From Juglans regia (lineage: Eukaryota > Streptophyta > Magnoliopsida > Fagales > Juglandaceae), in assembly GCF_001411555.2 (NCBI RefSeq), contig NC_049901.1, forward strand, positions 43,020,302 to 43,084,301: 64,000 bases of DNA. The letters are read 5' to 3'. Every line of letters begins with the position of its first letter. Position 1 is the first letter of the stretch. Positions 45,201-60,200 of the stretch are shown here, piece by piece. The notes under the pieces were generated by a model. That model was not told where the DNA came from, searched no databases, and was given only the letters and a program-made list of their open reading frames with translations. The position numbers and the translations under genes were made by a program.

Positions 45201-48200
45201 CTTAATTTGGCAAAAAGTTTGTCTTAGGGATATTAGAATTTGTTTGAAAGATTTATTTCTTGGAAACATAGTCCTATAGGAAAATAAAATCCTTTTTTTT
45301 TATAAGTAAATAAATTATATTAATCAAAGAATAGGGAAAGCCTCGTTCAGAACAAAGAATGCCCTAACTACGTAGGAGCAATAGAAACAAGAAAATCATG
45401 AAGGTCTAGGCCATTAAAATTAATGGTGCTGGCCCAAATACAAAGAGTTCTAATAAAGAAAGCTTTAAGCTCCTCCATCGATCTCTCTTTGTCCTCGAAT
45501 GTCCGTTCATTGCGCTCCTGCCATAGACACCACATGATGCAGATGGGGATCATCTTCCATATAGCCTTTATCTGTTGATTGCCTCTTAAGTCTGTCCAAC
45601 TGCCCAATACCGCCACTACTGTCTCCAGCATGACCCAACTTAAGTCTAGTATGCTGAAAACCTCATTCCATAACCCTCAGGCTACCACACAATGTAGAAG
45701 AAGATGGTCCACAAATTCTCCCCCAATCCTACACATACAACACCAATCTGCGATGATCACCTTCCGTTTCCTCAAATTATCAGTAGTGAGGATCTTACCC
45801 AAGGAAGCTGTCCACACAAAAAACGCAGCTTTTTGTCAGTCTAGATGTAACCCAAGAAAACCTTAAATCTTCTTATAGATAGAACCCTAACACCAATTAT
45901 TCAAAGCAGCCACAATTTCCCCATGCCGCTGCCCCCTTCCAGCCCCCAATTACAAATTCACAGCCCTTCTCCTTCATCAACATAAACCCTAGCTACAGGC
46001 CTCTATTTGGTAATCTAGGTGAGTTTTCTTCAATTTTTCTAATCATCTTATAATGGATTTCCACAACCTCTTTTAATGGTTTTATCATCAAAATCAGTGC
46101 AAGATCCGATCTTTCACAACAAATTCATCAAGATTCATACCCAACCACTCTTGGTGTTTTTCCTTGAGTTTTGCCAAAAACAAATCCTGTTAGGTAAAGC
46201 TCTTGTTATTCTCTAACGCTATTTTCTACCAAGTTATTTTTTATTAAAAATAAAAAATAGGAGAAGCCCAAGTACATGGATCATCCACAAAAGAAAGACA
46301 GTTGGAAGTAGATACTGATAAGAGGAATTCATGGATACTCAGTCCATTAAAACTTATAGCAATTGACCAAAGAAGAAAAGTTTTATAGAAGAAAGTTTCA
46401 AGTTCATCCAATGTTCATTCACAATTTCCTTGCATCATTCCTTCCCTCCAGATACACCACAGTAGGCAAATGGGAGCCATCTTCCATACAGTTGCAATTT
46501 GTATACTGCCTTTTAATCCTCTCTAGGTGCCAAGGAGGTCTACTACCTTTCTAGACATAACTCATGTTAAACCAACTATGCTAAAGAAATCATACCAATT
46601 AAGGAGCGCCAGCAACCTCACAATGGAGTAGGAGGTGGTCCATGCTCTCCACTCCCTTTCTACGCAGCATACAGCACCAATCCATAACAATAATATGATG
46701 TTTCCTTGGGTTATCTTTTTTTTTTTTTTTTTGACAAGTAAAATGAAAATTTTATTGATACGAATGAAGTAGATAAAGCCCATATACACAGGAAGTACAC
46801 AAAAAAACACCTAAATACATTCTAGGAACCAGAAATTAAAAACAGAAAGTAATGAACAGTAGTTCCATTAAGCATAATGGCTGAAAACCAAAGTAATAAG
46901 GCGTGCACAAAAAAGTTCCCAAGTTCTTCCATTTTGCACTCCCTATCTTCAAAGCACCGATCATTCCTTCCCAACCAAATACACCACATAATGCACAAAG
47001 AAACCATCCTCCAAACTGCAGCTGCTTGGGGACAGCCTTGAATATCCTTCCAGCAAGCTATTAAATCCAACACCCTCAAAGGCATAACCCAAGCCACACC
47101 AATTCTTCTAAAAACCTCATCCAACAACACTCTTGTCACCTCACAATGCAGTAATAAATAATCCACTGATTCCCCATTCTCCTTAGGTTATCCATGGTGA
47201 TTAAGTAACTGAGTACAATAGGGATGATTTCTACTGATTAAAAGAAATGGAGGTTCTTTAAGTACAATAGGGATGATTTCTACTTAAATAGCCTGATTAC
47301 AGTACAGTTGCTTGATTTTATGATCTATAGATGTTCAATCTAAAATTCAAAGTATTGCATGAATGTAGTATTTATGAAACAAAGCTGGAATTTGTAGAAA
47401 GCATAGAGCAAGTTTTCAGATGCAGGAAGGCTATGAAATTTAGACTGATTGATCTCATCAGTAACTTAGGAAGCAAAACTGTACCTTGTACTTCTTCCTT
47501 ATATTGACTGACCTCGCCAGTAACTTCCTCGGCTGATGACTTGGCTCTATCCTCTTTATCCTTAACCTGTTCTAAATCATTTTTTAGAGCACTAATAGAA
47601 GCTTCCAGCTCTTTAATTCGCGATTCCATGTCCCGGTTTTGCTCATACTCCAACCTGGCCAAAAATAAAAGGTACGAGCACATGTAATTCTGGGTAAGTG
47701 CCCAAGCAGCTAAACAAATATTACATTAAACATTAACATTGAGTTAACGCTACTCTTTGGAACTTTAAAAGACAAATGACATGTTCTTGCAGTAAATAGA
47801 TGTATGAGCTAAGAAAAAGTTATGGAAAGCTGAGAAAATTATGTAAACAACAACACAACATGCAAATAATGTAAATTTTAAAGCTTTAAGAAAAATACTA
47901 TAGGCATTGCCTTGTTATTGATATTCAAGCAGATTCGTTGAATGTTTACAAGTGCCACCTATCATCCAAATTATTGCATGAAATATGGTCCCAGGCTAGG
48001 GCAATAAGCCACTAATGCATCCTAGATAAACAAAAGAAGGTTAACAACTTGATTAAAAGAAGATTCCATACCTACCCTATTCCATTCTCCTTCTCACCTT
48101 ACTTCTTGAGTCTAGAGATTCGGAACGCCAATTAAATACTTTCACCTTTGCCACATTGGTCTTCTGTAAATAATTTTTTTTTTTATAAGTAAAAATTGTA

Positions 48201-51200
48201 TTCATCAAATGCAATAGGTGAAGCCCGTGTACACAGGATGTATACAAAAGAAACGCTTAAATACATTCTAATACTAGAAAAACGAGGACAAAAACTCATG
48301 GACAGCCCTCCATTAAGTACAATAGCTGAAAACCAACAAAACAAGGAACACATAAAAAATTTCCAGAGTTCTTCTACATTGTGTTCCCTATTATTAAAAC
48401 ACATATCATTCCTTTCCAACCAAATGCACCACATAATGCACAAATGAATCATCTTCCACGCAACTGCCACTTGAGAGCAAGTATGAAGTCTAGTCCAACA
48501 TGCAAGTAAATCTACCACTGATTTTGGCATAACCCAGGTGAGTCCGGATCTTCTAAACACACCATCCCATAACACTTTACCCACATCACAATGTAGAAGT
48601 AAATCTGTAAATGATCCACTGATTCCACATCTTTCTTGCACATGAAGCACCACTCCATAACAATCATTCCACGCATTCTCAGATTGTCAATAGTTTGAAT
48701 ATTCTCAATTGCTGTTGTCCATACAAAAAAAGCAACCTTTGACGGAACATGAGCCTTCCAAATACTCTTCCAAGGAAAAGAAATGTAATGTTGATCAGAC
48801 AACATCTTATAATATGATCTAACAGAAAAATTTTTAGACGCTGTATATCTCCAAAACATTTGATCCTTGTCATGTCTTTTAATATCCACTGAATACAACA
48901 ATCTAAAAAAATCAGTAACCTCTTCAATTTCCCAATCCTGGACAGGCCTGTAAATAAATAAACGCACAGTAGAGCAAATCACTGACAAGCCAGGAGCCTG
49001 CTTACATCAAAGTTCCATAATTGCATAGACTTAGATATAAGCATTCAATCCATGTAACAATTAGTGTAAGGAATCCTGAGTTATATCATCCCAGCATTCA
49101 AAAATTTTAGGTATTCCATCATAGCTTTCTTTCCTTGATTGATCTAACTGACCAACACACTTAACCTTGTGTTTGAGGTTGTGCACTGGCCCCACGTTCC
49201 GCGGTCACAAGGAGTCGCTGATAGTATTCTGGCATACTATGGTGGACCACGGTTGAGTCTGTGGCTTGCACATCCACCCTGAAACTGCATTGGTACCATG
49301 CATCTGAATGGTCATCTGATTAAACTGATCTGAACTTATCTTGCACTTGAACTTAAGATAGCTTACGTGTCTTATGCGACGCGAGATGCATGAGATACAT
49401 AATATATACATAACTATAATATGCGGAATGAAACATAAAAAATGACGTGCTTGCAAATATCATGACATGTGTGGTACATAAACATTAGCTTCTAAAGAAC
49501 TAGCTGCTTTAATAATAATATATATAGCTAGCTAACGTATGTTAATCCTAATTTATGATCAAATTATTTACCTTGTAGTGTTGCTTCCAAATATTTTCGA
49601 TACAAAATCGATCACGATGCGATAAAGGGACGACAGTGGTTGTGATTAGGAGGGAAGAAGAGACAATGGTGGCCTTGCTATGTTTCATGGTGGGGGGAGA
49701 TGAGGCTACGGCATGCTGAAAATAAAAAGAGAGCTAAAAACAAAAAGCATAGGCTTGAAGAGGTAGGTGCACTTACAGTGCATGAGACTATTAATAGGAT
49801 GGTATGGGTTTAGGAATTTTAAGGTGAAAAGGATTCTAAAAGTGTAATCCTAGTTTGTTTGAAATTAAAAAATACTCTAGTAGTTCATTTAATGTAGGAT
49901 TGGGAGTAACTGAGACTGTGTAAGGAACTTCAATCAGTGATGATTTTAAATTGAAATAAACTTCTAATAGCCGATCTTTAAATTTTAAAATGAATCTAAC
50001 TCGTTCAATAAATATCAAATGGGATTTAACCTAGTTATTGAGTCTAATTAAAACTTTTAATCAACCTTAATAATTTATCGCTCGTAGGCTTATCCAATAT
50101 AGCTCATTAAATATAATTTAAGCCTAATAAAAATTATCAATATTCCGCCTTATAATTATTGGTTCGGGTCATTACAACCTCCCTACAAGAAATCACGAAA
50201 AATTTTCTCCAATCTATTGGCCACCCCTGCAGGTAAGGAAAGTAAAGCTAGGAAATATGTTAGTAGGTTAGATAGTGTACACTTGATTAGGGTGATTCTA
50301 CCACCTTCAAACAAATAGATCTACTTCCAACCTGCCAATTTACATTCAATCTTTTCAACAATTCCATCTCACATTGCCTTAGACTTGTGTGAAGCCCCCA
50401 AAGGAAGACCGATATACTTCATAGGCAAGGATGACACCCTGCAGCCCAATATGTCAGCCAATTCTCCTAGATTATGGACCAAGCCAAAGTACCACTTCAG
50501 ACTTAGATAAGTTCACCTTAAGACCGGAAACAGCTTCAAAATAAAGTAATAGTGCCCTCGGGAAACAAATCTGATCGGGATCTGGTGCCATATGACACCT
50601 AAATTCTGTCGTGGAATGTTTAGGGGCTGAACAACCAGAACAAGCACTCACGGGTGAAAAATCTAATTCGGGAATGGAAGGTTGATGTAATTTGCTTACA
50701 GGAGACTAAGCTGAAGATTGTAGCAAGAACATAATCAGAAGTTTGTGGGGTTGCTCCCATACGGGTTGGGTCTACCTAGCTTCCAAAGGGGCCTCAGGAG
50801 GTACTATAGTGATGTAGGATAAGAGAGTAGTTAATCTAATAGAGTCTGTTGGTGAATTTTTGGTGGCTTGCTCTTTCACAAATGTGGATGATGGTTTCGG
50901 GTGGGGTTTTCAGGGAGTATGGGCCTAATGTCGACAGTAACAAAAGGCTTTTATGGGATGAGATTGCAGGTTTGTGTAGTTGGTGGGATGGACCGTAGTG
51001 TATTGGAGGAGATTTTAACACCACTCAATTCCTGAGTGAAAGGTCGGTGGACTCTAGTATCGGGTCAACCATGAATGACTTCTCAACTCTAATTTTTGAG
51101 CTGGATTTGGTTGATTTACCTTTGGCGGGAGGAGACTTCACCTGGTCTAATGGGAGGGCCTGGTCCAAGCTAGACAGATTTATTGTCTCCCCTTCGTGGG

Positions 51201-54200
51201 AGGCCCACTTTCCTAACTTGTGCCAAAAACGTCTCCCTCTACTATGCTCTGATCACTTCCCCCCCTCTTATTGGATTGTGGGGACCTTCACGAGGGTCGG
51301 ACATAATTAAAAAAATTATATATATATATATATATAATCGAGATACAAGTGACAATTGCAAGGATTGACATGAAATCCGCATTACTCAAATGATTAAACT
51401 AGGATTTTGTTCAGATCATCCCATATAAACTTAAACTATACCATGAACTCGCAACAAAATTGTAAACACCCCCCCCCCCAACAAAAAAAAAAACACCATA
51501 AACTTAAACTAGGTGTCAGTCTCATTTCGTTTGTGGAAGTTGTAGGTGTTTCATTTGTATACATCCTGTGTACTTGGATTTATGCCTATTTCTTTGAATA
51601 AATTATTACTTATAAAAAATTTAAAAAAAAAACCCAATGGGAAGGCCCAAGTCACATAGCCTATACTACAAAAAGACTAGTCAATAATACAAGTGGAGCC
51701 CTATTGAACATTATAAAGACCAAAAACTTCTCCTTCCCAAGCAATGTAGGATCTCATGCACCACCTACATTTATCATAACGGGATATCACAATCTCCACC
51801 CTTATATTCCCGATATTATCGTCGAGCCAATCCGTCGTAGGTGGCACCACTCAATTGGGAATATTTCTAGTTGAGATAGGCTCTAATACCATTTGTAACA
51901 CCTCAATAGAAGGTCCAAGCCACATGGTCTATACTCCAAAAGAATTTGTCAATGACACAATTATTAGAACATTATAAAGAGCAAGAATTTCTCATTCCCA
52001 AGCAATGTGGGATCTCATACATCACTTACCCTTATCAAAATGGGGTATCACAAAAATTGAAGAATCATCAATAAGGAATATTCCCAGCACTAGCAATAGG
52101 ACAAATTGTAATGAATCAAAACACTTGTAAAGCTTTCACAATTTTTATTTTTTATTGTACTTTTGGAAGGGGGGGAGGGGGGTAGTAATCAACAAAATGA
52201 ATGCCATACAAGTTTCTTGTCGTTGGACTTTTCATGTTCAACACATGCGTCCAGCAGAATATAAAATTTTTTTTCAATCAGAAATTTAGCAAAATATACA
52301 AACAACAGGCATGTATGTGTTCATGCATGAATGCATGAGAGCATACATCTAAACATATGAGCACATACACATGCCTGTAGACATGTATTTGTATGCCAGT
52401 ATGAAATACAAGCATGCATCAATGCTTACATGCATAATGTACACCAATCCTATGTACATCATAATGAAAACAGGAATACCAATTAATAAAGCAGAATGAA
52501 CAGAGGAAAAAAAAAAAAAGAACGTACTGGTATTTCAACTTTGCCAGCTGGCCACTCAGACTAAGCCTTTCTTCAGCAATATTCTGTGCAGCCTTTAGTT
52601 GATTTTCTTCGTATTCACGAATGTTTGCCACCCCAACAGATTCACTGAAGTCTCTGTAGATGTGGTCAACAATTTCATTGATCCTCTTCTCCAGCTTCTT
52701 AATTTGAACACTCCTTTTGTCAACAGCACTTTTTAGCTGCATGCAAAAAACAAAAACAATTGCAGTCAGTTGGGTGAAGAGATATACAACAACAGCCTAG
52801 ATGGAGAGTGATATTTGTCATGACATTACTTTCAGCAGTTCAGGATTTATACGATTGATTTCTTCTTCAATATTCTGCTTCTCCTGCCGCAAATTCGCAA
52901 GTTTGTCCTCGATGCTTCGCTGGAAGAGAATTTTTGAGATAATCAATCTACCACAAGGTGCTTTAATCACAAAAATAAAAACAAAGAGTTACCAAAGTAC
53001 AACGTCTAGTATTTGCACAACCAAAACCAACAAAACCTTATCAGCTTATGCAACTTGCTGAAATGACACATACAAAATGTTTTTCCACCCATGGCATTTG
53101 CTAAACCATAGCTGAAGATCAATAAATAGCCTTAACACCAAATCTCTTCAATCTTATTATCATTCCGAGAACTACCATATTTCAGCTCTATTACCATTCT
53201 TCAAAGGCTATCTCTCATTAGCATAGCACCATAACCACTTCTCCAATATGACCCAGTTAAAAGGAATTGACAGTGTATCAGTTTGAACTACTCATCATTT
53301 TTTAGTAAACAAAATTTTATTTTGATCGGTAAACATATTTTTATTGATCAAAAGAGTGGGCAAAAACCAAGTATACGGGACATACACAAGAGCAACGCCT
53401 AAGCGTGCTGGTTTAGTGATACAAGGAATTCATGGATGGTCATGCCATGAAAATCAATTACAATCAACCAATGGAGTAAAGTATTGAAAAAAAAAAATTC
53501 TAAGCTCATGTAAACAGATATTTTTTACCATTATGATAACTTTTGACTACGAAGTGTATCCCTGGATGGGAACAGGCAATACCAAATAACATATAGAGAT
53601 TATCTTCCGCAAGTAATTTTAAATAATTCTTTCTTCAGAAGTATAAATAAGATTTCTTTTTTCAAATGTAATAGAAAAATTGTATCACCAACAAATGCAA
53701 AAGCATAGCCCAAGTAAACCACGAATACCTAATTAGATATAGAAAAAAGATCCAAGAAAATCATGAAAACTCAGCTCATTAAAATCTATAGCAGCTGCCC
53801 AAAGGAACAAAGTACATAAAAAGAAAACTTTTAGCTCCTATCATCAGTTCATGATTCTCAAAATTTCTTTTTCCTTTCCCTCAAAAAACATCACACCGGA
53901 TAGATAGGAACCATCTTTCACACTAAGTAATTCGTCAACTACCCCATATTCCTCCCCAATTGGCAAAGAGGTCTACTATTCTTCTGAGCATAATCCAAAT
54001 CAAGTCAACTCTACCAAAAAAGCCATTCCACAAGGCTCTGGCACTTGCATAGAATGGGTCACTAAAACTGCCCTGGAGAACCTAATAAAATATTAAAGAG
54101 GGGAGGGGCGCAGAAGTCAAATACATGGTGCCACCACATAAAAAGACTTAAAGGATGACAAAGGCAAATCAGCAATCCAAACTAATTGTAAAAGACTCAA

Positions 54201-57200
54201 GTTGCATAAGGGAATATATTTAGTGTGTATGCTACATGGACGTGGGCTCAAGTGTCGAATACGAGTACATGTCCGAGTCAGAGTATTTGATTCACCAAAC
54301 ATTTAAAACTTTGGGAACAGGGACAAGGATCCGGATCTGGGTACAGGTACAAGTGGGTAACCACGTCAGAGTAACAGAGAACATAACGTATAAATTAGTT
54401 ACTGAAGTTACCTTTTCGATATCTGCATACTGAATCTTCTTTTCTAGTCCACTAATTTTCCCAGATGCTTCAGACTCTTTTACCTGCATCTCTCTAATAG
54501 AACCAAGCTCTTCCAACTCCAACTCGAGTTGTTCCTTCAATTTCTGACATCCTACAGGACAGTAACAGCAATGCAACAGGCAAACTCCAAAATAAACTTT
54601 CAACACTTAAATCATCCCATGCTTGACTTGAAATTGTCACAGGTGAACCAACCTTCAATCTTTTTATCATCCCACTTGTTTGACCTTGCTTCCATTCCAC
54701 CACTTGAACCACCAGTCATCGTTCCAGACTTAGTGAGCAGAATTCCATCAACAGTCACAACTGATTGAAGCATAAATAACTAAGTTTTAAACCAAAATCA
54801 ATTTGATAAGATGGAACAAGTAAATAATGTAAAGTCATAATTACCTTTAAACCTCTCACCACTCCAGCTTAGAACCTTTGCCTCAGCAAGGTCGTCACAA
54901 ACAAGAATATTTCCCACAGCAAAAAGAATCGCCTTCTCCAAGGCAGGATCAAACGTGTAGTGGTTAAGGTTCACAAACTCTAGGCATTCATTTATACTCT
55001 TGTACTACATGTAGTATTTCTGGATGAAATGGAAAATATAGGGGCAATATACAAAACAGATCATAAGTTATGGGAGCACAGAATCATAACAAAGTTGCAA
55101 TGGGTGCTGAACTCACCATCAAATTAAGATCATTTTTTTTTATGACGGGGGAACAACCCCCACGGCAAAGCCCTTAGAACTTACCCATGGAACCTAAACG
55201 CATAGGGTGACTAACACAACAACCCACCGCCATAGCCTCCCACTTAAATCGCACTTTGATCCCAGAGGGAATCAAACCTGTGACATGGGGCTCATGCACA
55301 CAAGTTCGCCCTTACCACTTGGGCTACCCATGGGTGGGTACCATCAAATTAAGATCATAGTGTAGTATAAATAGATATCAAACAAGATTTATGTCAATGA
55401 ACAGGACAACATGCATGAAAGTACGACTGGCAGCATGTATAAGTAAAAGTAAACAAGTTTTATCAAAGGATATTGGATTACATCAAAGACCAGCTTTGCA
55501 GTACCGCCTAATGTTCGCAATCTCTCAGTTATTGGCTTCACACGAATTGATTGAAGAGGTATAAATGTCTGAGGAGGTAGCCTTTGTTCTTTCAAGTACT
55601 ATAGAGAAGCAAGAGAATTGACAGTTGTATTGTTATTCACAGATCCAATCATCTCAATCAACTCAATAAAAGTTAAATTGATAAATTTATTTGAAAGTTA
55701 AGACCCTACATAAATCAACTCAATAATCTCAATCAACTCCTACATAAATGATAGACCAAAGTTGAGTTATTAAGAAATCAGTGGAAAGTTATGCCTTTCA
55801 GCTAACCATATTTGAAAGTAACCTTGGAAAGCAGTTGAATAGAATTAAGTACCATCATCTTGAAAAGAAAAGGGGGATCAAGAGGTATTGGTTTTCAGTA
55901 AGCCCAAATGGTTATATAAATATTATTTCCCAGCTATATTTGCTAAGTTTCCTTCCAAACACAAAAAACTGCTGATGGAAGTAAAATAAGTGGTCACATC
56001 AATAACTTAAAGGCCAATGCAACCGGGTAAACAACAAATTAGAAAATTATTTTAGTACCTTGATGCATTCCTTTCCCGTATTTTCATCCTCTACTACTAC
56101 TGCATCCATAAATTTACCCATAGCCACAGTAACGGCAAGATTATATTTTTTCTGCGTTGGCCTACAAAGATCTGTCATGCGACCATGGACTCCCTGAAAC
56201 AGGCGTTTGAGAGTCTCAACTGCTTGAGACAACCTGGCATCCCTCTCATTTTCATATCTATCTGCCTTCAATTCACGCAGTTGATCTTCTGTTTCAGTCA
56301 GCCTTTTTTTCAAATTTCCATATTTAGATCTGTAAGGGCAAAAGAAATGAATAGGCATAAAGTTTGAAGAAAAGAAAATGTCAATAGAAAAGATCAAATC
56401 TAAGGAACACACAGAAGATGGCAAAAGATATACAAGCCATAGGCTAAAAAGAATATACTATTTTTCTTTTTGATAGGTAAAAAGAATATACTAATCAAAT
56501 GAATATATTAAAAGGGAAAAGGCTCTGTCTTTAAAAAAGCATCAACCAAACAAGTACACCAACAAACCACATACCTGTCATTTCGATGTTTGTCTTGCAT
56601 CGCACGTAGTTGATTCTTAAGTTCTTCAAGGTTAGCCTTATGTTTCGCAGATGTATCAGAAATCTTTTTCAGTCTTGCTTGCATCTGTTCATGCTGTGAG
56701 TCCAGTTCACGCTCTCGATTTTTAAGCTGCTGAAGATTCTCTTCCAGATTCTTTTGAACTTCAGTATCAGCATGTTGTTGTCTGTCCAGAACCTCTTTCT
56801 CATCTCTTAGCTTTGCAGTTTTCATCCCAGCATCCTCCTTACTGTAACATCAGCATTCCAATAGGAATTAAAAGCCTCTTAAAAAAACAGAAAATTCATA
56901 GATAAGCTATCTTGTTATGTAGAATAAAGAAGTAGAAAGATTTTCAGTAATCTATTTTTTATCGGGCAAGGAAGGAAGCAAGCAATATGATATGCAGCTG
57001 CTATGGAAAAAACTACTAGAGGGTAAACTACCACAGACCAATCTATTCACCTACTGCCAACTGACAAGATTCACGGTAGTTTCTGGAATTTATCTATCTA
57101 ATAACAATTATGCATGACTGCCATCAACAAGTGAAATGCCCACATGAAAAACATACTAAATACATACGAACAATTACGCAAAACTTCACTCACCAAAACC

Positions 57201-60200
57201 ATGGACAATGCTAGAGAATGCCATTGCACAACCAATTCCAGCCAACAAGAAACTTTGCTTAGCACAGCGCCTTGATTTGTTCTAGGATGCTTATGGATAA
57301 TGAAAAACCACATTACAACCTCAACCAGTTCCTCAAAACAAATAGTTTGCCACACGATTCTTAATAGGCACACACTGCAGTTGCCATTGAAGTAAAAGAC
57401 ACACTAAAGAACTTTTTGCCTTCAAAAGGAATCAAGGAACCAGCAGTACAACCTATGTTTGACCAAAAACAATCATACGGGAATCATCTAAAATCCAAAA
57501 AATGTATCTAAGCCAGCAACAATGAAAAGATAAAGTTCTAAAAAGATTCTGTCCTAAAAGCATTTGTCACTTTGTGATAAGTAGAAAAGAAATGAAAAAA
57601 AGATGGGAGAATACACAACAAAATCAGTTTCATCCCATATTAAGCCAAAGAAGAAAGAAACAGCAAGCCACCATCTTTTGTCGTTACACTATGGCATCCT
57701 CAACCAATATTTGAGTTGAGACAAATCTTGTCAACATCAAACCCTACCTGGAAATATGGAACCAAGGGAGTCAGAATGTAATTTATGCTTAACTCTAGAA
57801 AATGGTCATTTGGACTCCCTTCACCATACTCTACACAAACTGGGAACAGGTACGAGGAATTCCAATTGGTTTAGATTCACATAAACATGTTTTTTTGTTT
57901 TTTGCAATGCAGAGCCTGTTTGACTTAGATTCCCATAAACAGCTATTCTGACAATGGCCCTTCCATCAATCCACCCTTAGGGAGGAAACCCCGGACACAC
58001 AAACCCAACCACCCAAAAACAGTTTTTTTTTCTAAGTAAAAAATCCTAATTAATGAGTGCCAAAGGCACAACCCAAGGAATAGTATACAGAATGCAAATT
58101 CAATTCATTGCAACAATAATTCCCTCTTCATTCAACAAATGATGAACATTTCAATTATCTTCAATATGCTCAACTTTTGTAACGACCAAAGGAAAGTCCA
58201 ATACATGTCTAGATTTGTACTCTAAACAGACTACTCGAGGCTACCATTGCGGTCCCTTAGAATCATAATAAACCACAAAACTTCTCCCTTCCATGCAATG
58301 TGGGATCTCATTCACCACCTTCCTATATTAAATCTAGGCATTACAACTTTTCCGTTCACTTTTGAAGACACTCTCATATGAAATAAACAAGTGACAGATG
58401 CACCACCAACGCTACCTAATTGCATTGGTTCCATAGTATCACATGCATGTTGCCCCTTCCCTCCGAATAATCTTTTACTTATCCAGAAAACCTATATGAG
58501 TTTCTTTTCAGCCTCAAGATACGTAGCATGGCTCTTGGAGAATTGTATACATCAATCAACATACTCATTATGAGAAACTGCACCTTCTAAATTCAATGGT
58601 TTAATCACCGACGGTAAACCTTAACTCTGTCATACATCAACAACTCCATGAAGAAAAATATAGGAAAAGAAGTGCAAGCATGATTCAAATATGAGAGAAA
58701 ACATGCACTTGAGTTCAAAATAAGTGCAAGCCTGATTCAAATATGAGAAAACATGCATTTGAGTTCTCTTATAAAATTATCCTCCAACCACCATGCAAGT
58801 AAGAACCTATAATAACAAAATGTATTAGCAATGGAAGAAAGGAGTACTTACATTCGAAAATATTCCCTCAATTCATTGTCATCCAACTTGAGCTTTTCAC
58901 CACTATCACAACCTTTTGCTTGTAAATCTTCTAGCTTCGCAGTCAGATCCTGTATGCCATTCTTTAGCTCTACTATATCGCGATCATGTTTCCTCTTTTC
59001 AACCTTTTTCTTATCAAGTTCCTTCTGGAACTTCCTGATTTTTGAATTTATACGAGACATCTCCTCCTTTAGTTTTAAAAGCTCAGGTTGCTACAAACAG
59101 GGAAAAAGAAAAGCACTTGAGAAAATGAATATGAATCCTTTTTTTATAAGAAACATTTTATTAATAGAAGTAAATAGGCATAGCCCAAGTACACAGGAGG
59201 TATACAAACAGAATACACCTAGTTACTTAACATGGGAGCTGGAAAGGGATATAAATAAATCATTAAAACAAGCTCCATTGAGTACACACAAGAAAAAATG
59301 AATATGAATACTTAAAAACCATGAACTCCAAATAATCAGCCAAATTACAAAGCATCAGTAATAATCAGGAGATGTGTCACAGATTCCACAATATTTTCTT
59401 CTATTTACGTAGATGTGGCACATATGTGCCACAGTACCAATGAGAATAAAAAACAATCATACTAAACATTTAGGCTATATTAACCAAGCTTTGCTTCATT
59501 AAGTTTAATAAAGAAGTACATAGAAGGTGTACTCAGGCTATACCTTTTGAATTTTTAAGAAAATCTTCGATTACTTCACAAAAAAATAACTATATAGGTG
59601 TCCAGTACAACTACTTCAACCTACGCTTCCATCCATCAAATCTCAAACCTTAATTAACGGTATCATTGAAAACATTTAATTCTAAATGCCAAACCAATCC
59701 CAACAAACACACATGTCAAAGAGGATTCCCCCTCTTCAAGTGTAGCAACTAATCCTATTTCCTAAAATGGACCAAGAATTTAAAAAAAAATCACAGGTAA
59801 CTAGGTGCAGAAAAAGGAAAAAACAAAAAGGACATGGATCAGTGCTGTCATGGCGGTAGTATTCATTCACAAATTCCATTTTTATCACATTTGTTAAATG
59901 ATAACCACATTTTTTTAGATCTACTTGCTGACCCCATACCACATGCAACATATAGGCATGGTGAGTTCCTAATTCTTATTAGGTGTTCCTCTTGTATGCA
60001 TCATATTTCGCAATCTTTAATATAATATTCAATTACTTATCAAAACAAAACATATAAGCATGGTCAGCACCAAAATTCACACAAGGCATATCGGCAAATA
60101 ATATATGATACATGAACAGAACTATTATGTCTAACCTACAGTGAAAAATTGTTGTTAACCCTCCACCCTCCCCCTCCAAAAATAAAATGCCAAAACATTG

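Noticed and set aside
55134..55339. tRNA gene on the minus strand
   Set aside because: A and B boxes are present, but there is no matching acceptor stem; 19-bp duplications and poly-A show a SINE.
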